Positions 33,521 to 42,575 of a stretch of 64,000 bases of DNA are shown one piece after another. The stretch is taken from assembly GCF_014673215.1 (NCBI RefSeq), contig NZ_JACWMS010000003.1, positions 740,579-804,578 of the forward strand. The letters run 5' to 3'. The notes under the pieces are model-generated. The model saw nothing but the letters and a program-made list of their open reading frames with translations. It was not told where the DNA came from and made no database searches. The stretch comes from Gordonia hankookensis. GTDB taxonomy: Bacteria > Actinomycetota > Actinomycetes > Mycobacteriales > Mycobacteriaceae. The translations under genes and the position numbers were made by a program. Each line of letters starts with the position of its first letter. Position 1 is the stretch's first letter.

Positions 33521-34771
33521 ATGAGAACTACGGGGAATCTCACCGGTATCGCCGATTCACTGAGGGAGTGTCCTCTCGATGACGCCATCACGGGACGTGA
33601 GGCGTTCGAGGCCATGACCTCCGTCGTCACGTTGCGCAGTCTGCTCGATCATCGGGCGGCACTCCTTGCCGGTGCGCTCGACCGACTCGGCGTTGCGAGA
33701 GATCACGGCCGTTCGACACGAGAGTTGTTGATCGTCATGGGATTCGCCCCCGCCGTCGCGAGTCGATTGTTGCGCGTCAGTGCGTCGATGGCGTCGTTGC
33801 CGACCATGAGCTCGCACGCCGGCGACGGCGCGATCTCGGGTGAGCACGTCGATGCGATCGTCAAGGGCATCAACCACATCGCCACCCGGACGCCGGACCC
33901 GGTCGACGACGAGACACGCCATCACCACGTCACCGATCTCCTCGGCCAGTTCTTCTCCGGCGCCACACCGGCCGAGATCATGGCACGCGCACGGGTCATC
34001 GGCAACGAACTCGCCGCGCAGGTAGACGGAGGACTGCCGGCCGCCGAGGACCGCTCGATCAACACCCTCGACCATCAGGTGACCGCCGACGGGAGGCTGC
34101 ACCTTACCGCCGACCTGGATGTCGAGGTCGGCGAGAAGCTCAGTTCCGCGATCGAGGAACTGTCGGCACCCAGACCCGAACCCGATGGCTCACCCGACTC
34201 CCGAACCCCCGGACGGCGCCGCGCCGACGCCTTGGAGACCCTGCTCGACATCGCTGCCCGCGGCGGCGATGTCGCATCCGCCCCGCGCACCCAGGTTCTG
34301 CTGACCGTCCCGGCCGACGCCCCGACACGCGCGTCATTGGAGTTCATGGGGTCCGTCACCGAGGCAACCCTGCGGGCATTGTCCTGCGACGCCGCGGTGA
34401 CCACCGTTTTCGTCGACGGCGAGCGGGTACCTCTGGACATGAGTCGCGACAGACGATTCTTCCCCGCGCACGTACGCAAGGCGCTCTATGTACGAGACCG
34501 ATGCTGCATCAAATGCGGCGCGCCGGCGACCCGTGCGCACGCGCATCACATCCAGCATTGGGCCGACGGCGGAGAGACCTCTCTGGCCAACGGCTGCTTG
34601 CTCTGTCCGTCATGCCATGCCGACGTCCACCACTACGGGTGGGATGTGGTGATCGGCGCTGACAAGCACCCCTGGCTCATCCCGCCTGCGACGGTGGATC
34701 CCAGACGAGAACCATTGCGCGCCTACAACCGTCGCACGATGACCGTCGGTGACCTCACGCTCGCTGCCTGA
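33521..34771 (+). CDS. DUF222/HNH endonuclease (13E12 repeat family), copy 1
   Basis: About 416 residues. An N-terminal DUF222 helical region (about 15-280; contains TRELLIVMGFAPAVASRLLR) is followed by a C-terminal HNH nuclease (about 325-375): CCIKCGAPATRAHAHHIQHW with the second zinc pair in CLLCPSCHADVHH. Such proteins occur in many near-identical copies per actinobacterial genome; their function is unsettled. I start at ATG 33521, just after GGAG. A second copy is at 56002 in the same orientation. The upstream LexA box suggests induction by DNA damage; the 25-base motif downstream is shared with copy 2. Confidence 0.9.
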   Translation: MRTTGNLTGIADSLRECPLDDAITGREAFEAMTSVVTLRSLLDHRAALLAGALDRLGVARDHGRSTRELLIVMGFAPAVASRLLRVSASMASLPTMSSHAGDGAISGEHVDAIVKGINHIATRTPDPVDDETRHHHVTDLLGQFFSGATPAEIMARARVIGNELAAQVDGGLPAAEDRSINTLDHQVTADGRLHLTADLDVEVGEKLSSAIEELSAPRPEPDGSPDSRTPGRRRADALETLLDIAARGGDVASAPRTQVLLTVPADAPTRASLEFMGSVTEATLRALSCDAAVTTVFVDGERVPLDMSRDRRFFPAHVRKALYVRDRCCIKCGAPATRAHAHHIQHWADGGETSLANGCLLCPSCHADVHHYGWDVVIGADKHPWLIPPATVDPRREPLRAYNRRTMTVGDLTLAA

Positions 34772-34819
34772 CCGGACCATTCCCCACGCACCCGGGCGCA
34801 ACCCGGGATCGCAGTCGAA

Positions 34820-34844
34820 CCTTGACAAGTCAATAGTGTGAAAC
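34820..34844 (+). repeat. 25-bp motif downstream of DUF222/HNH copy 1
   Basis: The bases from CCTTGACAAGTC to AGTGTGAAAC match 57359-57383, downstream of DUF222/HNH copy 2, at 22 of 25 positions in the same orientation, although the sequences around them differ. It lies 48 bases past the stop codon. Confidence 0.65.
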
Positions 34845-34957
34845 CTTGATGGCACCAACCGGTGTCGCGTATCCGACGGCCCGTCCCGAAGCATCGAACG
34901 GGTGCGCGATATGCGATGCCGTGCCACCACGCCGGCGCCCGACGACCGGCGAGACGC

Positions 34958-35845
34958 TCACGCCCCGATCGAGACCTCGCTGACGGCGTCGACGGCTTCG
35001 GTGAACGGCGGGATGAAGAACTGCGCACCGAGGACGCAACATGCATGTCCGCCGTCGACCTCGAATCGCCGCGCGCCCGGGATCCCGTCGATGAGCAGTT
35101 GCTGACGTTCCGGCTCCACCACCCGGTCCCGAACGGAGACCACCACCGAGGTGGGCACATCGATCTCGCCGAGCCATGGGCGCGAGTCGAATTCACCGAG
35201 TCCGTCACCGAATTGCCCCATCTGCGCCAGCGGGGTGGAGAGGAACTGACGCATTGCCCACACCGTGGTGTGCGCGGAGGTGTCGTCGAGGCGTCGCGAC
35301 GGTTTCGGCATGAACCGGCTCGTCGCGGTCAGCAGTCGCCCGGTCCGTTGGGCGTTGGCCCGATGCGCGGGGTCGCGGGTGCTGAAATAGGGCCCGGTCG
35401 AGCACAGCACCAGCCCGGCCACGCGTTGTCGGTGTTGCCGCCACGTGAGCTGGGCGATGCCGCCACCCATCGAGAAGCCCGCTGCGATGAACGTGTCGAT
35501 GCCGAGTGTGTCGGCCAGTGCCACCACATCGTCGGCGCAGTCCACCAGATCGAAGCCGTCCGACCGGATGCCGCGGCCGTGCCATCGCTGATCCATCGTG
35601 ATGACCCGGTATCGCTGATTGAGCTCCGGGATGACCGGGTACCAACAGAGCAGACCGGTGGTCAGTACCGAGTGCAGCAGGAACACCGCGGGTGCGTCCT
35701 TGGGCCCGGAATCGGTGACGTAGGTCGGGCCACGGCCGGGGAGATCGACACTCGCGCCTGCCGGGATGTCGCGGATCGGATACGGACGTAGGACATGCCC
35801 GAATCCACGGGCGACACCACGGGCGAACTCAGAACTCACCCTCAC
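34958..35845 (-). CDS. Alpha/beta hydrolase
   Basis: A 295-residue alpha/beta-hydrolase fold protein. Oxyanion region FLLHSVLTT, nucleophile Ser in GFSMGGG (about residue 144), acid Asp probably in SVRDRVVEPE and base His in VDGGHACCVL (about 265). Proteins of this shape hydrolyse esters, lactones or C-C bonds; the substrate is not evident. The start is a GTG (35845); a second GTG two codons on is equally possible. It ends 36 bases beyond the adhP-type gene start side of the cluster, with both genes on the minus strand but no overlap. Confidence 0.82.
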   Translation of the reverse strand: MRVSSEFARGVARGFGHVLRPYPIRDIPAGASVDLPGRGPTYVTDSGPKDAPAVFLLHSVLTTGLLCWYPVIPELNQRYRVITMDQRWHGRGIRSDGFDLVDCADDVVALADTLGIDTFIAAGFSMGGGIAQLTWRQHRQRVAGLVLCSTGPYFSTRDPAHRANAQRTGRLLTATSRFMPKPSRRLDDTSAHTTVWAMRQFLSTPLAQMGQFGDGLGEFDSRPWLGEIDVPTSVVVSVRDRVVEPERQQLLIDGIPGARRFEVDGGHACCVLGAQFFIPPFTEAVDAVSEVSIGA

Positions 35846-35880
35846 GACGGTACGCGGTTCTCGATGAGAAATACCTGTGG

Positions 35881-36909
35881 TCAGCGGTAGTCGATCACGA
35901 TCCGACCTTCGATCTTGCCCTCCTCCATCCGACGGAACACATCGTTGATGTCGTCGAGGCGGGTCGTCGCGACGGTCGGCTTCACGAGGCCTCGCACGTA
36001 GAAGTCGAGTGCTTCCGTCATGTCCTGGCGGGAACCGACGATCGAACCCCGGATCGTGAGTCCCTTCAGCACCACGTCGAAGATCGGAGCGGGGAAGTCG
36101 CCCGGTGGCAGCCCGACGAACACGATGGTGCCGCCGCGGCGCGCCATACCGATCGCCTGCCCGAATGCCTGCGGGTGGACGGCGGTCACGAGCACGCCGT
36201 GCGCGCCGCCGGTCTGTTCGACGATCGCGTCGGCAACATCCACCTCGGCAGCGTTCACGGTCACCTCCGCGCCCAGTTCACGGGCCAGATCGAGTTTGTC
36301 GTCGCCGATGTCGACGGCGGCGACCCGCATACCCATCGCCGTCGCATACTGGACTGCGACGTGGCCGAGACCGCCGATCCCGGAGATCACCATCCACTGA
36401 CCCGGCCTGGTCTCGGAGACCTTCAAGCCCTTGTAGACCGTGACGCCGGCGCACAGGATCGGCGCCACCTCGACCGGGTCCACACCATCGGGGATGCGGG
36501 CGGCGAACCGCTCGTCGACGAGCATGTAGGTGCCGAACGAGCCGTTGACGGAGTACCCGCCGTTCTGCTGTTTCTCACACAGCGTCTCCCAGCCGGTGCG
36601 GCAGTACTCACAGTGACCACATGCCGACCAGAGCCACGCGTTGCCGACCTTGTCGCCGACCGCGATGTCGGTCACGCCCGGTCCTACCGCCACGACCGTG
36701 CCGTAGCCCTCGTGGCCCGGGACGAACGGAGGTGTCGGCTTCACGGGCCAATCCCCGTGCGCCGCATGGAGGTCCGTGTGGCACACGCCGGACGTCTCGA
36801 GCTTCACGAGCGCCTGCCCGTGACCGGGCTCGGGCATCTCGACTTCCGAGATGGTCAGCGGATCTCCGAAGCCGGTCACCACGGCAGCCGTGAAAGTCTG
36901 ATCTGTCAT
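35881..36909 (-). CDS. adhP: Zinc-dependent alcohol dehydrogenase AdhP-type
   Basis: A 342-residue medium-chain dehydrogenase. The catalytic zinc ligands are Cys in SGVCHTDLH and His in PGHEGYG, the structural zinc Cys set is in SACGHCEYCRTGWETLC, and the NAD-binding motif is GIGGLGHVAVQYA. Residue pattern and length match AdhP, which interconverts ethanol or other primary alcohols and aldehydes with NAD. GGAAGGTG precedes ATG 36909. A perfect 14-bp palindrome lies 45 bases upstream, shared with the divergent hydrolase gene, and may be its operator. Confidence 0.9.
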   Translation of the reverse strand: MTDQTFTAAVVTGFGDPLTISEVEMPEPGHGQALVKLETSGVCHTDLHAAHGDWPVKPTPPFVPGHEGYGTVVAVGPGVTDIAVGDKVGNAWLWSACGHCEYCRTGWETLCEKQQNGGYSVNGSFGTYMLVDERFAARIPDGVDPVEVAPILCAGVTVYKGLKVSETRPGQWMVISGIGGLGHVAVQYATAMGMRVAAVDIGDDKLDLARELGAEVTVNAAEVDVADAIVEQTGGAHGVLVTAVHPQAFGQAIGMARRGGTIVFVGLPPGDFPAPIFDVVLKGLTIRGSIVGSRQDMTEALDFYVRGLVKPTVATTRLDDINDVFRRMEEGKIEGRIVIDYR

Positions 36910-36953
36910 CGCGTATCACCTTCCGATCGAGACGGCCCCCCTCAAATCTGTCG

Positions 36954-36967
36954 GGGTCACGTGACCC
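36954..36967. promoter_or_regulatory. Perfect 14-bp palindrome between divergent genes
   Basis: GGGTCACGTGACCC is fully self-complementary. It is centred in the 88 bases between adhP (minus) and the alpha/beta hydrolase (plus), 31 bases from the latter's start, and is a likely repressor or activator site for one or both. Confidence 0.55.
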
Positions 36968-36997
36968 AAGACACAACTTACGTGGGATGCTGGATGA

Positions 36998-37906
36998 ATG
37001 ATGGACATCGACCGTCCCAAGATCGAGGGCTCCGTTGCGGTCAGCGGAGGTCAGCGGCGGATCGGGTTTGCCGAGTTCGGCTCGGCCAACGGCCGCGCCG
37101 TGTTCTGGTTGCACGGAACGCCGGGAGCACGCCGCCAGATCCCGACCGAGGCGCGCGCATTCGCGGCCGAGAACGACATTCGGATCATCGGACTGGACCG
37201 GCCGGGAGTCGGCTCGTCGACGCCCCACTCGTATCGATCCGTCGCCGAGTTCGCCACGGACCTCGGCGAGGTCGCCGATTTGCTGGGTATCGACCGGTTC
37301 GCCGTCATCGGCCTCTCCGGCGGCGGCCCATATGCCCTCGGGGTGGCCCATGCGTTCCCCGATCGGGTGGTGACGGCGGGCATCCTGGGCGGCGTCGCAC
37401 CGACCGTCGGACCCGACGCGATCGATGGCGGCGCGATGCGTCTCGCCCGCGCTGCCGCGCCGGTCCTACGGGTGGCCGGAGCGCCGGTCGGCAAAGTGGT
37501 GAGTTCGGTGCTGAGTGTCGCGCGCCCGATCGCCGACCCGGCGATCTCCATCTACGGGCGCCTGTCGCCGCAGGGAGACCGGGAGTTGCTGTCGCGCCCC
37601 GAATTCCGGGCGATGTTCCTCGACGACCTGCTCCACGGCGGGTCGCAGCGAATGGAGGCACCGTTCTCCGACATCGTGGTCTTCTCGCGGGACTGGGGTT
37701 TCCAGGTGTCCGACGTGACCGTGCCGGTGCGATGGTGGCACGGCGACCGCGACCACATCATCCCGTACAGCCACGGCGAACACATGGTGTCGCTGCTGCC
37801 CGACGCGAAACTCTTCACGATGCACGGCGAGAGTCACCTGGGGGCGCTCGGGATGTCGGTCGACATCATCACCGAACTCCTGGCGGTCTGGGACCAGCCC
37901 CGCTGA
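36998..37906 (+). CDS. Alpha/beta hydrolase
   Basis: A 302-residue hydrolase. HGTPGARRQ is the oxyanion-hole loop (HG followed by small residues), the nucleophile Ser is in GLSGGGPYALG (about residue 108), the acid is probably Asp in WHGDRDHIIP (about 250), and the base His is in HGESHLG (about 276). The double GG after the Ser and the HGDRD box are typical of epoxide-hydrolase/haloperoxidase-like members. Two start codons are in tandem (ATGATG). It is divergent from adhP with the 14-bp palindrome between them. Substrate unknown. Confidence 0.82.
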   Translation: MMDIDRPKIEGSVAVSGGQRRIGFAEFGSANGRAVFWLHGTPGARRQIPTEARAFAAENDIRIIGLDRPGVGSSTPHSYRSVAEFATDLGEVADLLGIDRFAVIGLSGGGPYALGVAHAFPDRVVTAGILGGVAPTVGPDAIDGGAMRLARAAAPVLRVAGAPVGKVVSSVLSVARPIADPAISIYGRLSPQGDRELLSRPEFRAMFLDDLLHGGSQRMEAPFSDIVVFSRDWGFQVSDVTVPVRWWHGDRDHIIPYSHGEHMVSLLPDAKLFTMHGESHLGALGMSVDIITELLAVWDQPR

Positions 37907-37922
37907 CTCTGTCAGCAGACCG

Positions 37923-38861
37923 TCAGGGCGCCGTGGTCGACAACCCGACCGCGAGTCCCAGCACCACGGCCATCAGCATCAGCTCCCCGACGGCGAGTCT
38001 GATCGAGGTGGCCTCCGGCGACCGGTGCCGGATGACCGCGGGCACCCACGCCCGACGATGTCGCGCACCCAGCACCACGAGGGCGACTGTGCCGAGAACC
38101 TTGGCCAGCAGGATGCGCCCGTAGCCCGATCCGACGAGTTCGCCGAGACCACCGATCTCCATCAGACCGGTGATCACACCCGTCGCGGCGATGACCGCGA
38201 CCGCCCACACCGCCCGTCGTGAGAAGACGGGCAGGGCCGTGGTCCAGCCGACCCGGCCTCGGATGGTGACGACCATTGCCGCGAGAGATCCGCACCACCA
38301 GGCCGCGGCCAGCGCGTGGGCGCCGATCAGCAGAGGGCCGACCGCCGTCTGACTCGGATGTCCGGTGATGGCGGCTGCCAGCAGCCCGATGGCCCCGAGT
38401 ACCCCGTAGGCCGTGGCGGGCGGATGCATCCGGCCGGTGAGCTGGACGGATGCCATCGCGACCACCAGCACCGCCGCGATCAGCTCGACCACCTCCGGCG
38501 CCCCCTCACCGAGAGTGTCGGCGAACTGGCCGACACTCACCGACAGGGACGACTCACCCGCCTGGTCGGCCGTGCGCATCCAGGCGGAGACAAGCGCCGC
38601 GACACACCAGATGCCGCCGGCCACGCCGATCACCCGTGCCGACGGCCGGAGTCCGAGCCCGGGCAGTGAACCCAGGCCGACCAGCAGGACGGCTGCGCCG
38701 ACCGCAGCCGTGGACGGGACGGCAAGCGCCTCGGGTCCGCCGGGCGCGGCGAGGATCCAACAGACACCGAGGCCGGTGAACATCGCGAGCAGCGCACCCG
38801 GTAGCGCCAGATCGCGCAGCCACGATCGCGACTGCGGGGTACGCCTGCCCGCGATGCCCAC
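37923..38861 (-). CDS. copD: CopD-family copper resistance membrane protein
   Basis: A 312-residue protein with about eight transmembrane helices and the CopD-domain feature of paired His and Trp residues near helices 5-6 (GAHALAAAWWCGSLAAMV). CopD is thought to move copper across the membrane together with CopC. It is the last gene of a ycnI-copC-copD unit, starting 15 bases after copC. There is no cytochrome c oxidase assembly gene nearby to separate copper resistance from copper supply. Confidence 0.85.
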   Translation of the reverse strand: MGIAGRRTPQSRSWLRDLALPGALLAMFTGLGVCWILAAPGGPEALAVPSTAAVGAAVLLVGLGSLPGLGLRPSARVIGVAGGIWCVAALVSAWMRTADQAGESSLSVSVGQFADTLGEGAPEVVELIAAVLVVAMASVQLTGRMHPPATAYGVLGAIGLLAAAITGHPSQTAVGPLLIGAHALAAAWWCGSLAAMVVTIRGRVGWTTALPVFSRRAVWAVAVIAATGVITGLMEIGGLGELVGSGYGRILLAKVLGTVALVVLGARHRRAWVPAVIRHRSPEATSIRLAVGELMLMAVVLGLAVGLSTTAP

Positions 38862-38876
38862 GTCAGTCCGTCCCGG

Positions 38877-39452
38877 TCACGACGAGCGTCGAGTGGGCCG
38901 GCGCGTCAGCCACAGCACCACGCCCAGACCACCGACCAGCACGACGACCGCGACCACGATGAAGGGCCACAACGGCGGACCGTCGTCGCCGCCGCCGGAC
39001 GTCGCGTCGGCCGCCGGACCGGGAGTCCCGTTGCCCGCGGTCGCGAGCTCGAAGGTCCTTTTTCCCTCGACGGGGTGTCCGTCGGCCGACGTCACTCGGT
39101 AGTTGAGCGTGTACGTCCCGGCCGGACCCAACTCCCGCAATGCGACGCTCAGTCGCGGACCACTCACCGTCGGCTTGCCGTCCTGCCAGTAATGGTTGTC
39201 GGGACCCACCACGGTCAGCACTGCGAACGACTCTTGGATCGGTTCGTTGAAGGTGATGGTGACCTGCTGCGGGCCGGTCTGTACCGAGGCACCGTCGGCC
39301 GGATCCGTCGACACCACGCGTGAATGGGCCGACGCGATCGGTGCTGCCCAGGTGCCGATCAGCCCGGCCAGCAGGACACCGACGATCACCGCGAGCACGG
39401 TCGACGGTGAGCGGCGACGGACTGTCGGGGCTGCCGATGCAGGCCTACGCAT
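38877..39452 (-). CDS. copC: CopC-domain copper-binding protein, membrane-anchored
   Basis: About 191 residues: a signal peptide or anchor (LAVIVGVLLAGLIGTWAAPI), cleavage after ASA so that the mature protein begins with His (HSRVVSTDPADGA), a CopC domain ending near TSADGHPVEGKRTFEL, and a C-terminal helix with a basic tail. The N-terminal His, with Asp and His in ADGH, forms the Cu(II) site of CopC. ATG 39452 overlaps the ycnI stop by eight bases. The earlier in-frame ATG at 39494 falls in a tandem repeat that is already coding for YcnI. Confidence 0.87.
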   Translation of the reverse strand: MRRPASAAPTVRRRSPSTVLAVIVGVLLAGLIGTWAAPIASAHSRVVSTDPADGASVQTGPQQVTITFNEPIQESFAVLTVVGPDNHYWQDGKPTVSGPRLSVALRELGPAGTYTLNYRVTSADGHPVEGKRTFELATAGNGTPGPAADATSGGGDDGPPLWPFIVVAVVVLVGGLGVVLWLTRRPTRRSS

Positions 39453-40209
39453 CGTCACCACGTCGCGCATCGTCACCACGTCGCGTGTCGTCATCGCCAG
39501 ATGTCTCGGTGCCGCGTCGGCCGGATCTGACCAGCGCGCCGATACCGAACACTGCGCCGAGTGCTCCGATCACCAGTCCGATACCGCCCAACCACCGTGC
39601 GGTGCCGTCAGCCGACGACGAGGCCGCATCCGAGGCCGTCGAGGTCTCCGCGACACCGCTCTGGCCTGCACTGCCACCGTGATGGTCGGCACCTTCTTCC
39701 GCTGCCGGCAACGTGAGCGTGGGCGCCGGGTGTTCCGGCTCCTCACCGTTCGCGCCCATGGGCTGTGACCAGTCCACCTTCTGGCCATCGGCATAGGTCT
39801 GCACGGCGGGTAGTGACACGCTCGCCTGCTCGGGGAACGGCCCACCCGAGATGCGGAACTGGGCGAATTCGCCGACCGGTACACCCGGTGTACCCGGCAG
39901 CGCGGTCCAGGTGATGGAGGTGACCTCCTCGGTGGCGGGGTCCTTGACGACCGTGGTCTTCCACCCCGGCATCACCTCGGGACGGGCCGACTTCAGCTTG
40001 GGCAGGGTCACCGTCAGCGCTGTGGTCGCGGCAGTGTCGGATTCGTTGGGCACCACCAGGTTCACCACGCCGTAGCCGCCCTGACTCAGGGTCGGCGCGT
40101 TCGCGGTGACGTGCGCAGAGGCCGCGCCCACCCCGGCGAAGGTGGCCGCCGCCGCGACGGCGAGGGCTCCAGCAGGCACGGCGAGTCGTCGAATCAGTCT
40201 GTTACTCAT
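39445..40209 (-). CDS. ycnI: YcnI-family copper-binding protein (DUF1775)
   Basis: A 254-residue secreted or anchored protein: signal peptide with cleavage after ASA, mature N-terminus HVTANAPTL with the copper-binding His1, a DUF1775 beta domain to about residue 160, a His-containing low-complexity linker, one C-terminal helix (GGIGLVIGALGAVFGIGAL) and a cytoplasmic tail. The tail ends in a duplicated RRGDDA. YcnI binds Cu(II) outside the membrane and occurs with CopC/CopD-type partners. It is the first gene of the unit, probably controlled by copper, although no CsoR site is recognisable upstream. Confidence 0.88.
   Translation of the reverse strand: MSNRLIRRLAVPAGALAVAAAATFAGVGAASAHVTANAPTLSQGGYGVVNLVVPNESDTAATTALTVTLPKLKSARPEVMPGWKTTVVKDPATEEVTSITWTALPGTPGVPVGEFAQFRISGGPFPEQASVSLPAVQTYADGQKVDWSQPMGANGEEPEHPAPTLTLPAAEEGADHHGGSAGQSGVAETSTASDAASSSADGTARWLGGIGLVIGALGAVFGIGALVRSGRRGTETSGDDDTRRGDDARRGDDA
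39449..39484. repeat. Two perfect 18-bp tandem repeats at the end of ycnI
   Basis: GCATCGTCACCACGTCGC occurs at 39449-39466 and again at 39467-39484. The unit is a multiple of three, so it duplicates RRGDDA in the YcnI tail. It also covers the region just before the copC start. Confidence 0.85.
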
Positions 40210-40355
40210 GATTGTTGGTTCTTTCCAGGTCTCGGAGACACGCGGAAAACGCGTGTGATGATCGCCCCGCGTCAGCCGGGCACGATCAGAGGCGTACCGG
40301 CACGCGCAGGTGCCACCGCGTCGCGACAGGAGTCGGACGGCGCTGGCGAATCGGG

Positions 40356-40889
40356 TCAGGGCAGTGCGGGCGGACCGCGGACCCCGACCCCTCCGACGAC
40401 GACACCGGTGTAGAGATAGGGCGCCACCCAGCGCACGGGAACGACGGGTGGAGACGCGACGACCCGCGGTGGCGGGAACAGACGCCGCACCGTCGAGGTG
40501 AGTACCCGCAGCAGGCCGGCCGCAGCCACGATGAGTCCCGCACTCAGCGGGATGGCGATCATATGTGTGACCAGCATCGGCAGGAGCGCGTCGTGGTGCA
40601 TCGTCGACGACGGTGTCTGAACGGCCATCAACGACAGATGCGAAGCGATCTGGGCAAGCGTCAGAAGGGCCGCAGTGCGCAGCGTGGCCGTGGTCGCCGA
40701 CCGCCGCCGCTGACTGCCGAGTACCAGCGCCACGAGGGCGCCGATGCCCCCGCTGAGCAGCACACCGGCCGAGCCCGGCACCGAGCCTGCCCCGAGACCG
40801 TGCGCGGCCACCGCGACCACCGGGACGACGACGCCCGCCGCGACGCGCGTCAGCACATCCGGCGACCGATCAGGCGTCGCACGACCCAT
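40356..40889 (-). CDS. Small membrane protein, unknown function, beside the copper genes
   Basis: A 177-residue protein with four or five hydrophobic segments. His-bearing residues cluster near the third to fourth segment (HHDALLPMLVTHMIAIP), and the tail is proline-rich. I do not recognise a named family. It is upstream of ycnI on the same strand, separated by 146 bases. His and Met in membrane segments would suit a copper-handling partner; that is inference from context only. Confidence 0.6.
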   Translation of the reverse strand: MGRATPDRSPDVLTRVAAGVVVPVVAVAAHGLGAGSVPGSAGVLLSGGIGALVALVLGSQRRRSATTATLRTAALLTLAQIASHLSLMAVQTPSSTMHHDALLPMLVTHMIAIPLSAGLIVAAAGLLRVLTSTVRRLFPPPRVVASPPVVPVRWVAPYLYTGVVVGGVGVRGPPALP

Positions 40890-40989
40890 GACAGGTCATC
40901 CTAATGCGCTGCCCGGGCCTCCTGAGCAGGGCACCGATGGTTGGCCGGACTCGGCCCGTGATCCGCGGCGACGATGACAGGATGAGGTC

Positions 40990-41799
40990 ATGCCGCACAC
41001 GTCGACCGCTGTCGAGATCCACGAGCTGTCGTCCCCCGCCGATCTCCAGCAACTGACCCACGTGTTCGACGACGTGTGGCACCCCGACCCCGGCAACCGG
41101 CCGGTGAGTGTCGACATGCTCCGCGCCCTGTCCCACGCGGGGAACTACGTCGCAGGCGCGTATGTCGGCGACCGGTTGGCTGGCGGGAGCGTGGGCTTCT
41201 TCGCGGCGCCGGTCGGTCGGACGCTGCACAGCCACGTCACCGGGGTGTCCCGGATCGGCCGCGGCCACAACGTCGGCCATGCACTCAAGATGCACCAGCG
41301 TGAGTGGGCGGTGGCGCGTGGCCTGCAGACCATCACCTGGACCTTCGATCCTCTCGTTGCGCGCAACGCCTATTTCAACCTCGCCAAGCTCGGCGCGGTG
41401 CCGGTTGCCTACCACCGAGATTTCTACGGCGAACTGGCCGACGAACTCGCTGGCGGCGACGAGAGCGATCGGCTGCTCGTCTCCTGGTCGCTCGGCTCTC
41501 CCGCGCCACCGGCGCCCGCCGACACCGCCGATGACCTACTCGGCGCAGGCGCGCGCCTCGGCATCGACGTCGTCGAAGGCGAGCCTCGCGCGGTCACCGA
41601 CATCGGTTCCGGTTCGGCGGTGGTCATTCCGGTCCCGCGCGACATCGAGGCGATGCGGCGGACGCATCCGGTCGTCGCGGCACGGTGGCGAATCGCCCTG
41701 CGCGCCGCGCTCGCCCCGCTCCTCGATCCCGCCGGAACCCGGCGCGCGATCCGGTTCCTGCGATCCGGCCACTACGTGGTGGAGCCGACCGGCGACTGA
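40990..41799 (+). CDS. GNAT-family N-acetyltransferase
   Basis: A 269-residue protein. The acetyl-CoA-binding pattern is SRIGRGHNVGHALKMHQREW (about 92-111), followed by WTFDPLVARNAYFNLAKLG, a sequence typical of a GNAT subgroup of predicted acyltransferases in which the fold continues into an extra C-terminal domain. The acceptor is unknown. GAGG upstream supports ATG 40990. It converges on the GntR gene with 12 bases between them. Confidence 0.75.
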   Translation: MPHTSTAVEIHELSSPADLQQLTHVFDDVWHPDPGNRPVSVDMLRALSHAGNYVAGAYVGDRLAGGSVGFFAAPVGRTLHSHVTGVSRIGRGHNVGHALKMHQREWAVARGLQTITWTFDPLVARNAYFNLAKLGAVPVAYHRDFYGELADELAGGDESDRLLVSWSLGSPAPPAPADTADDLLGAGARLGIDVVEGEPRAVTDIGSGSAVVIPVPRDIEAMRRTHPVVAARWRIALRAALAPLLDPAGTRRAIRFLRSGHYVVEPTGD

Positions 41800-41811
41800 C
41801 CGCGCCACCGG

Positions 41812-42555
41812 TCAGCTGCTACTCCGTCGCAAGGTGACCCGATACGTGTAGTGCTCGGGCAGGAAGTGACTGACGGCCAATTCGACGGCGTTCCCCTCGG
41901 CATCGCTGTAGAGGCGGTCTACCCGCAGCATCGGATGGCCCTGCGGACAATTCACCTGCTCGGCCACCGACGCATCAGCGGCGGCGACCGTGATGGACTG
42001 TGCAGCCTCCACGATCGGACGGGCCAGGTGGGGTTCGAGCAGACCGATCATGGTGTGCGCGCTGGTGGCCCCGGCCGCCACCTCCGGTCGATCGATCACC
42101 GGTCGCGCCACCGACTCCGGCCACCACACCGTCGTCAGGACAAAGGGCACACCATCGTGAAACCGGCGGAAGACCATGCGATACACCAGGTCGGTGTCCA
42201 ACCGCAGGCGACCGGCCGCGTCGAGGTCGACCTGCCGTCGGGGTGCCGACACCACCTCCATGGTGGTGTCGGCCGACAGATTCATCAGGTCTTCGATGGA
42301 TCCGAGTTGCCGCAGGTACCGCCCGTTGCCCTCGGTGGCAAACGTGCCACGGCCCGGCACCCGGTACACCGCACCTTCGGCGACCAGATCCTGGAACGCA
42401 CGCCGCACCGTCTGCCGGCTCAGACCGAACTCGTCGGACAGTTCCGATTCGGTGGGCAGTCGGACTCCGCCGCGGTAGCGGCCCTCCGCGATCCGCGCAC
42501 GAAGTGTCCCGGCCAGTGCCCGATAGGCTGGCTCGCTCGTGTCTCGTGCGCTCAT
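41812..42555 (-). CDS. GntR-family regulator, HutC/UTRA type
   Basis: A 247-residue regulator: winged helix-turn-helix at about 8-75 (LPTESELSDEFGLSRQTVRR) and a UTRA ligand domain from about 95 to the end. It lies 20 bases after the acyl-CoA dehydrogenase gene on the same strand and faces the divergent CitE/MaoC genes through it. The triple repeat at 43768-43886 between those genes is its most likely binding site. UTRA ligands are often pathway intermediates or CoA-linked acids. Confidence 0.87.
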   Translation of the reverse strand: MSARDTSEPAYRALAGTLRARIAEGRYRGGVRLPTESELSDEFGLSRQTVRRAFQDLVAEGAVYRVPGRGTFATEGNGRYLRQLGSIEDLMNLSADTTMEVVSAPRRQVDLDAAGRLRLDTDLVYRMVFRRFHDGVPFVLTTVWWPESVARPVIDRPEVAAGATSAHTMIGLLEPHLARPIVEAAQSITVAAADASVAEQVNCPQGHPMLRVDRLYSDAEGNAVELAVSHFLPEHYTYRVTLRRSSS

Positions 42556-42575
42556 CCCGGAACCCTCACCATCGC

